Source: Thermobrachium celere DSM 8682 (GTDB lineage: Bacteria; Bacillota; Clostridia; Clostridiales; Caloramatoraceae). From it: 64,000 nucleotides of DNA. The stretch's first letter is position 1, and each line of letters starts with the position of its first letter. A model generated the notes under the pieces. It was not told the origin of the DNA and made no database searches. It saw nothing but the letters and a program-made list of their open reading frames with translations. The stretch spans positions 1 to 64,000 of the forward strand of contig NZ_HF952018.1 of the NCBI RefSeq assembly GCF_000430995.1, read 5' to 3'. Both the position numbers and the translations under genes were made by a program. Below are positions 26,531 through 34,315 of this stretch, piece after piece.

Positions 26531-26647
26531 CAAGCTGCCTCCGTGCTGGAAAGGGATGTATAACCGCAATCATTTTTGTTTATAATTTTTTATATAAATG
26601 TATGCCAAGGTAGGCATTTTATAATTTTTCCAGCTTGGGAAGCTGGG
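26531..26647 (+). ncRNA. Possible structured leader or small RNA upstream of yabE (family not recognised)
   Basis: Unlike the AT-rich surroundings, this segment has GC-rich islands that pair. CAAGCTG (26531-26537) is complementary to CAGCTTG (26631-26637). CAGCTTG is also part of a local hairpin CCAGCTT-GGG-AAGCTGG (26630-26646), so the two pairings exclude each other. A small hairpin ATGCC-AAGGTA-GGCAT sits at 26602-26617. It does not match the ydaO, T-box, TPP, SAM or c-di-GMP-I consensus as I recall them. It may be a small RNA, an unassigned switch, or non-functional. Confidence 0.35.
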
Positions 26648-26651
26648 ACGT

Positions 26652-26680
26652 TTGACAAAATATGTCGAAATGTGTATAAT
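26652..26680 (+). promoter_or_regulatory. Sigma-A promoter of yabE
   Basis: TTGACA (26652-26657), 17 bases, TATAAT (26675-26680): both hexamers perfect consensus. Confidence 0.85.
26663..26669 (+). promoter_or_regulatory. Spo0A-box-like heptamer inside the yabE promoter spacer
   Basis: TGTCGAA lies between the -35 and -10 elements. If bound by Spo0A~P it would compete with RNA polymerase. A heptamer alone is weak evidence. Confidence 0.35.
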
Positions 26681-26717
26681 ACCATAGTTGTCCCTGGTCC
26701 CAAAAGGAGGTGTTAGT

Positions 26718-27755
26718 ATGTCAAAGTTGACCTCTCAGGTAAAGACTAGGATTTACGGGAATCCCAGGTTTCTAGGCATTTTAACCGCTTGTATAGTAGC
26801 TTTTTTAATCATTTTTGTTCAAACAGAAAAGACAGTTACTATTGTAGATGGAAAGGAAACAGTAAAGGTAGCTACTTACAAGAAAAAGGTTAAGGATGTC
26901 TTATTATCTTGCAATGTAAACATCAAAGACAAAGATAGAGTTGCACCTGGGCTAGACAGCATAGTTGAAGATAACATGGTTATAAATATAAAAAGAGCAG
27001 TTCCAGTTACTATCCATGTGGATGGAAAAACTATAAATGTGGAAACTGCTCAAGACACAGTATTAGACGTTCTAAATGAAGAAGGAATAGTTTTAAATGA
27101 AAAGGATAAGGTTTCTCCATCGATTATGGCTAAGGTAAAGCAAGGAGATGTAATAAAAATAGTGAGGGTGGAGGAAAAGATATTAACATCCACCGAGAGA
27201 ATTCCTTATACAATTGTAAGGAAGGCAGATAATAACCTTGCTAAAGGAACAACAAAGGTTCTTCAAGATGGCCAAGATGGAGAAAAGGAAATTGTGACAA
27301 AGGTAGTATATGAAGACGGTAAGGAAGTAGTAAGACAGGTTGTAGCACAAAATGTAAAAAAGGCTCCAGTAAATAAAGTTGTTGCATATGGTACACTTGC
27401 TTGGATATCAAGAGGTGATAGTAAGCTATACTATACTAAAAAAATAAGAATGAGGGCAACATGCTATACAGCAAGTTACCAAGATACAGGTAAGATGCCT
27501 GGAAGTCCTGGATTTGGAAGAACTGCAACAGGTACATTAGCACGAAGAAATGAGAATGGCTATAGTACAGTTGCAGTTGACCCTGATGTAATACCACTTG
27601 GTACAAAGTTATATATCCCTGGTTATGGTTTAGCCATAGCAGAGGATACAGGTGGTGCTATTAAGGGTAATAAGATTGACCTTTATTTTAATCCAGGAAG
27701 CTATGAATACAGGACCTGGGGAGTAAGATATGTAGATGTTTATATTTTAAAATAA
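26718..27755 (+). CDS. yabE: YabE-type cell-wall protein (DUF348 x2, G5, 3D domain)
   Basis: A 345-residue protein that is anchored or secreted. A membrane segment lies near residues 17-35, then two DUF348 repeats (about 40-150), a G5 domain (about 155-230; GEKEIVTKVVYEDGKEVV) and a C-terminal 3D domain (about 250-345) with TATGTLA, VAVDPDVIPLGTKLYI and AEDTGGAIKGNKIDLYF. The 3D domain resembles lytic transglycosylase MltA cores and Rpf/Sps proteins, so it may cleave peptidoglycan during growth or outgrowth. Start at 26718 follows AAGGAGG; an upstream TTG in frame lacks one. Order yabD-yabE-rnmV-ksgA is conserved. Confidence 0.92.
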   Translation: MSKLTSQVKTRIYGNPRFLGILTACIVAFLIIFVQTEKTVTIVDGKETVKVATYKKKVKDVLLSCNVNIKDKDRVAPGLDSIVEDNMVINIKRAVPVTIHVDGKTINVETAQDTVLDVLNEEGIVLNEKDKVSPSIMAKVKQGDVIKIVRVEEKILTSTERIPYTIVRKADNNLAKGTTKVLQDGQDGEKEIVTKVVYEDGKEVVRQVVAQNVKKAPVNKVVAYGTLAWISRGDSKLYYTKKIRMRATCYTASYQDTGKMPGSPGFGRTATGTLARRNENGYSTVAVDPDVIPLGTKLYIPGYGLAIAEDTGGAIKGNKIDLYFNPGSYEYRTWGVRYVDVYILK

Positions 27756-27779
27756 GGTGGATTTCCACCTTATTTTTTT
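27751..27779 (+). terminator. Terminator of yabE (overlaps stop codon)
   Basis: AATAAGGTGG-ATTT-CCACCTTATT followed by a T run. The TAA stop (27753-27755) is inside the left arm. Confidence 0.9.
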
Positions 27780-27826
27780 GTATAATTATTGGGTTGTGTA
27801 GAAGTATAATAAAAGAGGTGTTTTAT

Positions 27827-28369
27827 GTGATAAAGGAAGTTATAGTTGTAGAAGGAAGAGATGATTTAATAAAGGTAAAACAGGCTGTTGATGCAGATGT
27901 AATTGTTACAAGTGGATTTGGTATAACTGAAAAAACAATAGAGAAAATAAGGGAGGCACAAAGAACAAGGGGAGTTATAATATTTACTGATCCAGATTAT
28001 GCAGGTGAAAAAATAAGAAGAACAATATCAGAGAAGGTTAAGGGTTGTAAACATGCATATATGCCTAGGGATAAGGCTATAAAAAATGGAGATGTTGGTG
28101 TAGAGAATGCAACTATAGAAAGTATAAGAGAAGCCTTAAGTAAAGTTCAAACTGAAGTTGAAAACCCTAAAATTGAGTTTACAATGGAGGATTTAATTAA
28201 AGCTGGATTAGTAAATGTAGAAAACTCTTCAGAGTTAAGGGATGAAGTAGGTAAAATATTAGGAATAGGCTATGGAAATGCAAAGCAGTTCTTAAATAGA
28301 TTAAATAGATATGGTATTAAAAGAGAGGATTTTGAAAGGGCCATAAAGTTGGCAAAGGAGGGAAAATAA
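27827..28369 (+). CDS. rnmV: Ribonuclease M5
   Basis: A 180-residue Toprim-domain RNase that matures 5S rRNA at the 50S particle with ribosomal protein L18. Toprim residues are in VVEGRDDLIKVKQAVDAD (near 6-23) and IIFTDPDYAGEKIR; the C-terminal helical part follows. The start is GTG at 27827 after GAGGTG; an ATG two bases earlier is out of frame and stops at once. The stop overlaps the rsmA ATG by one base (TAATG). Confidence 0.95.
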   Translation: MIKEVIVVEGRDDLIKVKQAVDADVIVTSGFGITEKTIEKIREAQRTRGVIIFTDPDYAGEKIRRTISEKVKGCKHAYMPRDKAIKNGDVGVENATIESIREALSKVQTEVENPKIEFTMEDLIKAGLVNVENSSELRDEVGKILGIGYGNAKQFLNRLNRYGIKREDFERAIKLAKEGK

Positions 28370-29217
28370 TGAGTCTTGCTTCTAAAACAAAGGAAATAGT
28401 GAAACACTTTGAATTTAAATTTAGTAAGAGCTTAGGACAAAACTTTCTAATTGATCAAAATATACTAAATAAAATAGTTGATGCAGCAGAGCTTGATGAA
28501 AACAGTACAGCAATTGAAATAGGACCTGGTATTGGGGTTTTAACTCAAGAGATGGCAAGAAGATGTAAAAAGGTAGTTGCCATAGAAATAGATGATACAT
28601 TAATACCTATTTTAAATGAAACGCTTGCAAATTTTGAAAATATTAAGATAGTACATAATGATGCTCTAAAGGTTGATTTTAATAGATTAATTGAAGAGGA
28701 AGGGCTAGAGAACATAAAACTCGTAGCTAATTTACCATACTATGTTACAACACCTATATTAACTAAGGTATTAATGGAAAAGCTACCTTTAAAATCGATT
28801 ATAGTCATGATACAAAAGGAAGTAGCAGATAGAATTGTTGCAAAGCCTGGATCAAAGGAATATGGATCGCTTTCAATTTTAGTTCAATATTATTGTGATG
28901 TACAAAAGGTATGTAGAGTTTCAAAGAATTGTTTTGTTCCACCACCAAAGGTTGAATCGAGTGTAATAAAAATGAATTTAAGGCCTCCAAAATATAATGT
29001 TGAAGATGAGGATCTATTCTTTAATGTTGTAAGACATGCATTTAATATGAGAAGAAAAACTCTTTGGAATGCACTAAAGCCAATAGGTTTAAGGGAAGAG
29101 GATTTAAAGGAAGTGTTTAAACTATCTGGTATTGATGAAACAAGAAGAGGTGAAACATTAAGTATAGAAGAATTTGCTAAGCTTTCTAATACAATTTACA
29201 CAAAACTTAAAAAATAA
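28369..29217 (+). CDS. rsmA: 16S rRNA dimethyladenosine transferase
   Basis: A 282-residue KsgA/RsmA, which dimethylates A1518 and A1519 of 16S rRNA during 30S assembly. SLGQNFLIDQNIL, IEIGPGIGVLTQEMA (SAM motif I), NLPYYVTTPIL (catalytic motif IV) and FVPPPKVESSV are all intact. It is coupled with rnmV upstream. Length is standard. Confidence 0.96.
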   Translation: MSLASKTKEIVKHFEFKFSKSLGQNFLIDQNILNKIVDAAELDENSTAIEIGPGIGVLTQEMARRCKKVVAIEIDDTLIPILNETLANFENIKIVHNDALKVDFNRLIEEEGLENIKLVANLPYYVTTPILTKVLMEKLPLKSIIVMIQKEVADRIVAKPGSKEYGSLSILVQYYCDVQKVCRVSKNCFVPPPKVESSVIKMNLRPPKYNVEDEDLFFNVVRHAFNMRRKTLWNALKPIGLREEDLKEVFKLSGIDETRRGETLSIEEFAKLSNTIYTKLKK

Positions 29218-29229
29218 AGGACAATTTTT

Positions 29230-29268
29230 CAGTTAATGTTCATATACTATAATGATGAACATTAACTG
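29230..29268. promoter_or_regulatory. 14-bp inverted repeat enclosing a TATAAT element
   Basis: CAGTTAATGTTCAT (29230-29243) and its exact reverse complement (29255-29268) flank an 11-base centre holding TATAAT (29248-29253). The palindrome ends 12 bases before the next start codon and its right half abuts the SD GGGAGG. It looks like an operator over the -10 region, or a hairpin affecting translation. Confidence 0.5.
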
Positions 29269-29280
29269 GGAGGTATAAAA

Positions 29281-30372
29281 GTGTCTGCTAAAAAAAGTTA
29301 TAGTAGATATTTCATCATATTACAGGAAGATGACAAGGGATTTGGTATAGCTATAGACAAGCAACCAACAGGATATACTAAGATTGAAACCAAAAATGGA
29401 AAATGCAAAATAACAGTTTATGTACAAAACTTGGTTAAAGAAAAGGGACCGTATGTATGTTATCTTGTGGATACTACAAAAAACCCACTTTATACAGCAA
29501 GGCTTGGTGAAGTACCAGTAGATGATACAGGTAGAGGAGAAGTTTGGTGGGAGTATAGAGAAGACAACGTTGCAGATACTGGACTTAACGTAGATAAATT
29601 TAATGTTTCAACAATAGTTGTTGAAGGAGAAAGTGCAAGTTTTCCACTTGTAGGTTATGTGGGTAAGGACAGAACAAGTTTTAAGGACAGATTTGTGTTA
29701 AAGAAGAGAGAGGTTAAAGAGGTTAAAGAAGCTGTTAAAGTTAAAAATGAAGTTGAAGTTAAAGTAGAAGATGAAGTAGATGAAGAGGCAGCTAAATTTG
29801 ATAAATATGAAGAGGAGATTAAGAAAGAAATATTAGGAAATATTGAAGAACCTCAAAGAGAAGAAGTTAAGGATGAGGATTTAAACGACTATAATGAAGC
29901 TGCTCAGGTTGAACTATTGAGAAATGCTGATATGAGTAGTAAAAGTAAAAACCACGCAATGTATTTCCATGAAATACTTAAGGATTTTGAAGAGGTAAAG
30001 GATATAACAGAGGAGTATTCAGATTGCAGATGGTGGAAGGTAAAGCTTGATTATGATATTAGGCTTAAAGAAAATAAATACTACCCATATTATTGTGCAG
30101 TATATCATCTAAAGATGGCATATCCTTATATTAACTATTTGAAGTATTGTAAAAACACAGGACATTATTACTTTGGAATAAAATATGATAAAGATGGAGA
30201 AGTAAAATATTTACTATATGGTATTGAGGGAGATAATGATATCAAATCACAACCTTACAGTGGCATGACAGGGTTTGTAAAATGGATAAAGTTTAAGGAC
30301 AAAGGGCTTTGGATTATGGTTTATAATCCTTACAATGGATGTATAATGATACCAAAGCCTAAGGATAAGTGA
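29281..30372 (+). CDS. Hypothetical protein with acidic/lysine-rich central linker
   Basis: A 363-residue protein of no recognised family. It starts with GTG after GGGAGG. The N-terminal domain (about 1-138) is beta-rich with SRYFIILQEDDKGFG and WWEYREDN; the middle (about 140-215) is a low-complexity charged linker (KEVKEVKEAVKVKNEVEV...); the C-terminal domain (about 220-363) is rich in Tyr and Trp and has CRWWKVKLDYDIRLKE. No signal peptide or membrane segment. The preceding operator-like palindrome and following terminator make it a single-gene unit. Comparable domains are expected in other clostridia, but I cannot name them. Confidence 0.75.
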   Translation: MSAKKSYSRYFIILQEDDKGFGIAIDKQPTGYTKIETKNGKCKITVYVQNLVKEKGPYVCYLVDTTKNPLYTARLGEVPVDDTGRGEVWWEYREDNVADTGLNVDKFNVSTIVVEGESASFPLVGYVGKDRTSFKDRFVLKKREVKEVKEAVKVKNEVEVKVEDEVDEEAAKFDKYEEEIKKEILGNIEEPQREEVKDEDLNDYNEAAQVELLRNADMSSKSKNHAMYFHEILKDFEEVKDITEEYSDCRWWKVKLDYDIRLKENKYYPYYCAVYHLKMAYPYINYLKYCKNTGHYYFGIKYDKDGEVKYLLYGIEGDNDIKSQPYSGMTGFVKWIKFKDKGLWIMVYNPYNGCIMIPKPKDK

Positions 30373-30377
30373 TAAAT

Positions 30378-30415
30378 AAGCCCCAAAGAGTTATATACTC
30401 GAATGGGGCTTTTAA
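30378..30415 (+). terminator. Terminator
   Basis: AAGCCCCA and TGGGGCTT form the outer stem with GAGT/ACTC inside; TTT follows. Confidence 0.75.
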
Positions 30416-30432
30416 GTTTAAGGGGGGATTTT

Positions 30433-30993
30433 ATGAAGCGTAAAAAATATCTTTTAATATCACTATTAGTTCTTATAATTTTGTTGCTTTCACTTAATTG
30501 GATGTGGATTTTTAAATTATATAGAGTAAGTTTGAATTTGCTATGTGAATATAAAGGTATAAAAATAAAGGATTATGGTATTACTTATTATCTACCTCAA
30601 AGTTTCAATTTAAATACAATAGATTTTAATGATAAAGTAGTACTATATCATGCTGATTTTATATCTAGTGATAAAAACATTAGAGGAATAGTTGAAGTAT
30701 TGAATATAGGAGATTTGAAAACATATTTAGAAAAATCCAAAAAAAGTGCAACTGGAGCAGTTGATTTTAAATATTTTAATATTTACAATAAAAAAGTAGC
30801 CAATAAAAATGCATTTGTTATTGAATATTTAAGAAGGGGAAATGATAATAGATATTATAGGGCATATGAATACTTTATTCCTACAAGTCAAGGATATGTT
30901 TTTAGGATGAGCTTTTTTATTCCTGATGATATATTTAATAACAATTTTTATAATCTGTTTGAGGATATAGTAAATAAAACATTAATAAGCTGA
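30433..30993 (+). CDS. Hypothetical membrane-anchored protein
   Basis: A 186-residue protein that starts at the ATG following AGGGGGGATTTT. One N-terminal helix (about 5-24: LLISLLVLIILLLSLNWMW) probably anchors an extracytoplasmic domain. The rest is mixed alpha/beta with IKDYGITYYLPQSF and repeated aromatic residues; PsbP/Mog1-like folds have a comparable layout, but I cannot assign it. It sits upstream of a second small membrane gene and lgt with short gaps, so the three are probably co-transcribed. Confidence 0.65.
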   Translation: MKRKKYLLISLLVLIILLLSLNWMWIFKLYRVSLNLLCEYKGIKIKDYGITYYLPQSFNLNTIDFNDKVVLYHADFISSDKNIRGIVEVLNIGDLKTYLEKSKKSATGAVDFKYFNIYNKKVANKNAFVIEYLRRGNDNRYYRAYEYFIPTSQGYVFRMSFFIPDDIFNNNFYNLFEDIVNKTLIS

Positions 30994-31002
30994 GGTGTAG
31001 AT

Positions 31003-31422
31003 ATGAATAAACAAAAGATTAAATTTATCAAAAAGAAGTTGTTTTTTTCAATAAAGGCATCTATAATTACTATAATAGTTTTATCTATTATTACTTCAAT
31101 TTATGCCTTGATAAAGCATAAAGACATATTGAGTAGTATTTATACCTTCTTATATTATTTTGGTGGATTTAGTATGATTTTAGCTGTACCTCAATTTTAT
31201 AAAAGAAATGAGGATGCAAAATTAAGAAGAATTAGGCGACAAAGCCCACTTTATGGTTTCTATGATATAAAAGAAAATCCATACGTAGAAGAGGCTATGG
31301 AGGAGGCTTTTGAGGAGTTTAGAGAGGATGGATTTTATACAGGAATTGCCATTATTATTTATTCTATCTTAATTTTATTAGTTGCATTTTTAATGGAAAA
31401 GATTTATTTACTAAGGGGGTAA
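31003..31422 (+). CDS. Hypothetical small membrane protein
   Basis: A 139-residue protein with membrane helices at about 15-35, 43-62 and 112-132. A basic stretch (KLRRIRRQ) and an acidic run (VEEAMEEAFEEFRED) lie in the loop between helices two and three. SD GAGGTG precedes ATG by six bases. The stop is six bases before lgt, suggesting one operon. Function not recognised. Confidence 0.65.
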   Translation: MNKQKIKFIKKKLFFSIKASIITIIVLSIITSIYALIKHKDILSSIYTFLYYFGGFSMILAVPQFYKRNEDAKLRRIRRQSPLYGFYDIKENPYVEEAMEEAFEEFREDGFYTGIAIIIYSILILLVAFLMEKIYLLRG

Positions 31423-31428
31423 AATGGT

Positions 31429-32181
31429 ATGCATCCAATATTGTTTAGAATAGGGAATATTACAATATACAGTTATGGTTTCATGATGGTTGTTGGCATA
31501 TTATCAGCGATATTATTAACAATATATAGAGCTAAAAAACAAGGTATAAGTGAAGATGTTGTTATGGATATTGCAATATATGGAGTTATTGCAGGTATTA
31601 TTGGTGCAAAGCTTTTATTTTTGATTGCAGAGGCTCCATATATATTTAAAAATCCAGCTGTACTTAAGGATATGATAACAGGAGGATTTGTTGTTTATGG
31701 AGCTTTAATTGGAGGTGTTTTAGCAGCCTATATTTACTGCAGAATAAAGAAAGTAGATTTTCTAAAGATGTTTGACATAGCTGCTCCTTCTATTGCAATT
31801 GCACAGGGATTTGGAAGAATTGGATGCCTATTTGCAGGTTGTTGCTATGGGAGAGAAACAACAAGTCCCTTTGGAATAGTTTTTAAAAATTCACCCTTTG
31901 CACCAAATGGAGTTAAACTTATTCCAACACAAATAATATCAAGTGTAGGTGATTTTTTAATTGGATTTATTCTTTTATACTTTTCTACTAAAACTAATAA
32001 AAAGGGGCAAGTAGCAGGTCTATATATGATTTTATACAGCGTAGGTAGATTTTTTGTTGAATTCTTAAGAAATGACCCAAGGGGAAATGTATTGTTTTTA
32101 TCAACATCTCAATTTATTTGTATTTTTGTATTTATTATAGGAATATATGTATTTAATATTGACAAGTTGCGTAGAAGCTAA
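31429..32181 (+). CDS. lgt: Phosphatidylglycerol-prolipoprotein diacylglyceryl transferase
   Basis: A 250-residue membrane enzyme that attaches diacylglycerol to the lipobox Cys of prolipoproteins. About seven helices; YSYGFMMVVGI near the start, GGFVVYGALIGG, the signature GRIGCLFAGCCYGRET near 125-140 and FGRFFVEFLRND-like VGRFFVEFLRNDPRG near 205-219. It would process the lipoproteins encoded nearby (TlpA-like and the 32737 gene). Confidence 0.96.
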   Translation: MHPILFRIGNITIYSYGFMMVVGILSAILLTIYRAKKQGISEDVVMDIAIYGVIAGIIGAKLLFLIAEAPYIFKNPAVLKDMITGGFVVYGALIGGVLAAYIYCRIKKVDFLKMFDIAAPSIAIAQGFGRIGCLFAGCCYGRETTSPFGIVFKNSPFAPNGVKLIPTQIISSVGDFLIGFILLYFSTKTNKKGQVAGLYMILYSVGRFFVEFLRNDPRGNVLFLSTSQFICIFVFIIGIYVFNIDKLRRS

Positions 32182-32192
32182 GGTGATGTATT

Positions 32193-32732
32193 ATGATGAT
32201 TTATGAGCTTAAAAATGGCAAGAGGTTAAGCATTAGACGTGCTCAGGAGAGGGATGCAAAAGAACTAGTTGAAATGTACAATAAATTAGGTATGGAATCA
32301 GATAATTTGACCTTTGGAGTAGATGACTATTATCTTAATGTAGATCAAGAAAAAAATTTAATTTATAACTTAAACAATAGAGATAACTGCATATATTTGG
32401 TTGCTCTAATTGATGGTAAAATAGTAGGGAATTTAACTTTTATAGCCTCCCAAAGAAAAAGGCTTATGCATAGGGGAGAAATGGGTATAGCTGTATTAAA
32501 GGACTACTGGAATTTAGGAATTGGAAATAGTCTAATGGACTATTTTTTCAAATGGGTTCAAAGTACAGAAAAAATAAAGAAGGTTGAACTTCAAGTAAGG
32601 GAAGACAATATTGCAGCAATTAACTTATATTTAAAGTGGGGATTTAAATTTGAGGGGAAGATATCAAAGGGAATAATGGTTAATGGAAAATATTACGATC
32701 TATACTATATGGGAAGAACAATAGGATGGTGA
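32193..32732 (+). CDS. GNAT-family N-acetyltransferase
   Basis: A 179-residue acetyl-CoA-dependent transferase. The acetyl-CoA binding region is GIAVLKDYWNLGIGNSLMD (near 96-114), followed by VELQVREDNIAAINLYLKWG and a C-terminal GKYYDLYYMGR. The form is close to the L-amino-acid or ribosomal-protein RimJ/RimL type; substrate unknown. It lies 11 bases after lgt and 4 bases before the next gene, in the same operon. Confidence 0.88.
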   Translation: MMIYELKNGKRLSIRRAQERDAKELVEMYNKLGMESDNLTFGVDDYYLNVDQEKNLIYNLNNRDNCIYLVALIDGKIVGNLTFIASQRKRLMHRGEMGIAVLKDYWNLGIGNSLMDYFFKWVQSTEKIKKVELQVREDNIAAINLYLKWGFKFEGKISKGIMVNGKYYDLYYMGRTIGW

Positions 32733-32736
32733 GAAA

Positions 32737-33516
32737 GTGAAAAAATTCCTTGTTTTAATTTGTACATTAATAGTATTATTTACAAGTTCATGTAATTTTT
32801 TTAAGCATTCTAATACTAAAATTGAATCCAAATTAAATAAGAACATAAAATATGAGAGAATTATAATAACAAGTACAAGACTTGCTGGTAGGTATACTAT
32901 TTTTGACCAAACTTCAATAAAGAGATTTATGAATGAAATATATGGTGCAAAGAATGTTGAAGGTGATATAACACTTCAACCTGACTTTTTTATAGAGTTT
33001 TATGATTCAAATAAAAAGGTGGCAACTTTTAAATATATTGCAGGAATTACAGATGAAAATCAGCCAAATTTAATTGATGAAGAAGGTAATAAGTACTATG
33101 TAGATAGTAGTATTGAAGATGAGTTTATAAAAAGAATTATGAAAAAAGAAATGTTTAAAGGCGCTTCTGACTATTATATATCTTTATTAGAAGATGTATT
33201 AAATAGGATAAAGCAGGAAAGACAAGACAATATAAAGGTTTATATAGACATAAACAAAGACTATTTAGTTATAAAATATCTTACTTCGGTTGATATGAGG
33301 AATATATATGATTCAGTAAAGATACAGGGAATAGAAATAGTTGAAAATGAAAACCAAGCAGATTATGTTATAAATATTGTAACTAGCGAATACAAAGATA
33401 CAAAAGTAGTTGCGAATGTATCAATAAAGGATAAAAGCAATTACACAAAAAAGCTGTTTTATGAAGGAAACAGGGTAGATGGGAAAATAACATCATACTT
33501 TATAAAGAATAAGTAG
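32737..33516 (+). CDS. Putative lipoprotein of unknown function
   Basis: A 259-residue protein starting with GTG. The signal ends in LFTSSC with the lipobox Cys near residue 19, so it should be lipid-anchored by the nearby Lgt product. The mature part shows two similar alpha/beta segments (about 40-140 and 145-255). No catalytic motif is recognised. The last gene of the lgt group, followed by a strong terminator. Confidence 0.75.
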   Translation: MKKFLVLICTLIVLFTSSCNFFKHSNTKIESKLNKNIKYERIIITSTRLAGRYTIFDQTSIKRFMNEIYGAKNVEGDITLQPDFFIEFYDSNKKVATFKYIAGITDENQPNLIDEEGNKYYVDSSIEDEFIKRIMKKEMFKGASDYYISLLEDVLNRIKQERQDNIKVYIDINKDYLVIKYLTSVDMRNIYDSVKIQGIEIVENENQADYVINIVTSEYKDTKVVANVSIKDKSNYTKKLFYEGNRVDGKITSYFIKNK

Positions 33517-33519
33517 CTA

Positions 33520-33555
33520 AAAAGCTTCATATCTATTAGATATGAAGCTTTTTTT
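33520..33555 (+). terminator. Terminator of the lgt-region operon
   Basis: A 15-bp perfect stem (AAAAGCTTCATATCT) with a 3-base loop and a T run. Confidence 0.92.
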
Positions 33556-33568
33556 GTGGGGTGATATT

Positions 33569-34168
33569 GTGAAATACTTTAAAATCTTTGTTATAACAGT
33601 TATTTTAGCAGTTACTTTCTTTTCAATCTTATATCTTACAAAAATTGCAAAGGACATTGAGGAGTACACCTTTTCAAGGGGTGATAGTATTAATTTAATC
33701 GTTTATACAACTAGTAAGGAAAAGTTAATTGATGCAGATATAAAGAATTTGCTAGATTACATAGAGAAATCTCAGGAAAGTATAGGTATTAAGGTTAAAA
33801 ATTTAGGAGCAGTAACAGATAAGAAGACTCTAGAAAATAAGCTTAATAAAACTATAAAGCCTTTAGGAAGATATATAGTAATAGATTTATCTTTAAATGA
33901 TAAGATAATTAATAAAGAAACTATACTTATAAGAGTTGAAAAAAATGAAAAATATGATGAAAATGTAGGCTTTGCTAATAAAATAAAAACAACATTAAAC
34001 AAAGATAGAGTAAATATTTTAGGTGAAAGCAAGTGCTATCTACAGGAGTTTGGAGATAGGGCCTTAAGAGTTGAACTAAGTAATAAGCTTACATTAAAAG
34101 AGGCAGAAAAATTAATTGATAAGCTTATGTATGCAATATATAAAAACATTACAGATGGAGAGTTTTAA
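33569..34168 (+). CDS. Hypothetical membrane-anchored protein
   Basis: A 199-residue protein starting with GTG after GGGGTGATATT. One N-terminal membrane segment (about 4-23), then an extracytoplasmic domain of alternating strands and helices in two halves; LGRYIVIDLSLND and GDRALRVELSNKL are visible. No family recognised. Expression seems to start inside or after the preceding terminator, because only 17 bases separate the T run from the start codon; read-through may feed it. Confidence 0.65.
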   Translation: MKYFKIFVITVILAVTFFSILYLTKIAKDIEEYTFSRGDSINLIVYTTSKEKLIDADIKNLLDYIEKSQESIGIKVKNLGAVTDKKTLENKLNKTIKPLGRYIVIDLSLNDKIINKETILIRVEKNEKYDENVGFANKIKTTLNKDRVNILGESKCYLQEFGDRALRVELSNKLTLKEAEKLIDKLMYAIYKNITDGEF

Positions 34169-34182
34169 TATTAAATCTAAAG

Positions 34183-34213
34183 CCCCATGGAAGGATAAAA
34201 TCCATCCATGGGG
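34183..34213 (+). terminator. Hairpin after 33569 gene (GCCCCATGGA family)
   Basis: CCCCATGGA and TCCATGGGG with inner AGGAT/ATCC pairing. Only a weak U tract follows (TTAATCTAT). Confidence 0.5.
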
Positions 34214-34234
34214 TTAATCTATGAATAAAGAATA

Positions 34235-34262
34235 TTGATAATATTACATTTTATGGTAAAAT
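34235..34262 (+). promoter_or_regulatory. Candidate promoter of the MacAB-type operon
   Basis: TTGATA (34235-34240), 16-base spacer, TAAAAT (34257-34262), 54 bases before the start codon. Confidence 0.5.
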
Positions 34263-34315
34263 AGATCATAAGCAATTTTTCTAGCGTAATTAATTTTAAA
34301 AGGAGTGAAAAGGGT

